NCBI GenBank assembly: GCA_002898955.1
Contig: BEIP01000042.1
Coordinates: forward strand, 1-7,979
DNA: 7,979 nucleotides
Direction: 5' to 3'
DNA from: a bacterium HR39
Lineage (GTDB): Bacteria > Pseudomonadota > Alphaproteobacteria > Geminicoccales > Geminicoccaceae
Both the position numbers and the translations under genes were made by a program. Of the stretch, positions 7,379 to 7,979 are shown in pieces. The stretch's first letter is position 1. Each line of letters opens with the position of its first letter. The notes beneath the pieces are model-generated. The model saw only the letters and a list, made by a program, of their open reading frames with translations, was not told the DNA's origin and did no database searches.

Positions 7379-7899
7379 AGGCCTGGCGACGGACCGCGCG
7401 GCGCGGGCTGCTCGCCCTCCTCCTCGGCCTGCTGCTCGCCCTCGCGGCGCTGCCGGCTCTTGCCCGCGAGGCCGGGGACGCCGGCGAGCTCGTGCGCATC
7501 GCCCGCGAGCTGGGCCTCGACGACGTGGACGGCTTCGTCGAGGCGGTGGTCTCGGTGTGCCGCGCCGGCCGCCTGCCGCCGCGCTACATCACCAAGGGCG
7601 CGGCGCGCGAGCTCGGCTGGCGGCCCGGGCGGGACCTGTGCGTGTTCGCGCCCGGCCGCATCCTCGGCGGTGACCGCTTCCACAACCGCGAGCGGCGGCT
7701 GCCCGAAGCGCCGGGGCGGCGCTGGTACGAGGCCGATCTCGACCACGCCTGCGGCCGCCGCGGGCCGAAGCGTCTGGTCTTCTCCAGCGACCGCCTCGTC
7801 TTCGTCACCGTCGACCACTACCGCAGCTTCCGGAGGGTGCCGTGTCCGCAGTCCGCACCGTCCGCATCGGACCGCAACTCCGCACCCCCGCCGAGGTGA
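7375..7899 (+). CDS. Secreted barnase-type ribonuclease (ribonuclease N1/T1 fold)
   Basis: A 174-aa exported RNase expected to cleave single-stranded RNA, preferring after guanosine. Residues 1-30 form a signal peptide: WRRTARR, a long Leu/Ala core, and likely cleavage after ALPALA. The twin Arg before the core could also suit Tat. The domain (about 50-155) aligns to barnase along its whole length: LPPRYITK at 67-74, ELGW at 79-82, APGRILGGDRFHNRE at 92-106, WYEAD at 117-121, FSSD at 136-139, VDHYRSF at 146-152. All catalytic residues are kept: Lys74 (barnase 27), Glu119 (73), Arg129 (83), Arg133 (87), His148 (102). Cys89 and Cys126 match barnase positions 43 and 80 and may form a disulfide; Cys62 and Cys157 are also present. 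The fold should end near Val155. The last ~19 residues, rich in Pro and Ser, come from running on into the barstar gene. Start overlaps the VanZ-like stop. Confidence 0.95.
   Translation: MKAWRRTARRGLLALLLGLLLALAALPALAREAGDAGELVRIARELGLDDVDGFVEAVVSVCRAGRLPPRYITKGAARELGWRPGRDLCVFAPGRILGGDRFHNRERRLPEAPGRRWYEADLDHACGRRGPKRLVFSSDRLVFVTVDHYRSFRRVPCPQSAPSASDRNSAPPPR
7832..7836 (+). promoter_or_regulatory. Ribosome binding site of barstar inside the barnase gene
   Basis: GGAGG, 5 nt before GTG 7842. It lies in the codons for Arg153-Arg154 of the ribonuclease, at the very end of the barnase fold, and supports GTG 7842 as the barstar start. Confidence 0.65.
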
Positions 7900-7979
7900 T
7901 CGCGCACATCGCCCGCGGACTCGGCGCACCCGACTGGTTCGGCCACAATCTCGACGCCCTGTTCGACTTCCTCACCACC
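7842..7979 (+). CDS. Barstar-family ribonuclease inhibitor (3' end beyond window)
   Basis: The first 46 codons of a barstar-type inhibitor, a small cytoplasmic protein that plugs the barnase active site and protects the producer from its own RNase before export. The region GAPDWFGHNLDALFDFLTT (28-46) aligns with the start of barstar helix 2 and its binding loop: Asp38 matches barstar Asp35, and Asp42 matches Asp39, the residue that mimics the RNA phosphate. Trp32 stands for Tyr29 and Phe41 for Trp38, both conservative aromatic changes. The usual length is about 90 aa, so roughly half is seen. The start is GTG 7842 with GGAGG 5 nt upstream. It overlaps the ribonuclease gene by 58 nt in another frame, so the inhibitor is probably translated in coupling with its toxin. 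Position right after a barnase gene strongly supports the call. Confidence 0.92.
   Translation, partial: MSAVRTVRIGPQLRTPAEVIAHIARGLGAPDWFGHNLDALFDFLTT

Overview
This is a very GC-rich stretch (about 70% by eye) of bacterial chromosome, densely packed with genes. The best guess is an alphaproteobacterium. The reasons are the proS - lolC/E - lolD order, a short prolyl-tRNA synthetase without the editing insertion, and the style of the GST and the haloacid dehalogenase-like protein. I see no tRNA, rRNA, CRISPR, insertion sequence or phage gene. There is no gene-free stretch over 300 bases; the largest gap is about 170 bases (6842-7012).

Layout. Positions 1-1995 (minus strand) hold a COG1926-type phosphoribosyltransferase followed by nicotinate phosphoribosyltransferase (pncB), which runs off the left edge. 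Both bind PRPP, and the pair probably forms a nucleotide/NAD salvage unit. Positions 2112-2777 (plus) hold a glutathione S-transferase with a CPFC active-site motif. Positions 2863-6149 (plus) form one operon with its own promoter: proS, then the lipoprotein-releasing ABC exporter permease lolC/E and ATPase lolD, which are coupled or overlapping. Positions 6116-6841 (minus) hold a haloacid dehalogenase-type HAD hydrolase whose 3' end overlaps the 3' end of lolD. Positions 7013-7979 (plus) hold three overlapping genes: a small VanZ-like membrane protein, a secreted barnase-type ribonuclease, and its barstar inhibitor, cut by the right edge.

The most interesting part is the right end. The ribonuclease has a signal peptide and every catalytic residue of barnase. 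The next gene carries the barstar signature, including the two Asp residues of the inhibitory helix. The toxin frame does not stop where the barnase fold ends. It continues 58 bases into the barstar gene, and the barstar start codon lies exactly at the end of the conserved fold. The toxin also has cysteines aligned with barnase positions 43 and 80, the positions joined by a well-known engineered stabilising disulfide.

The long open frames on the opposite strand of nearly every gene are high-GC artefacts and are not annotated.
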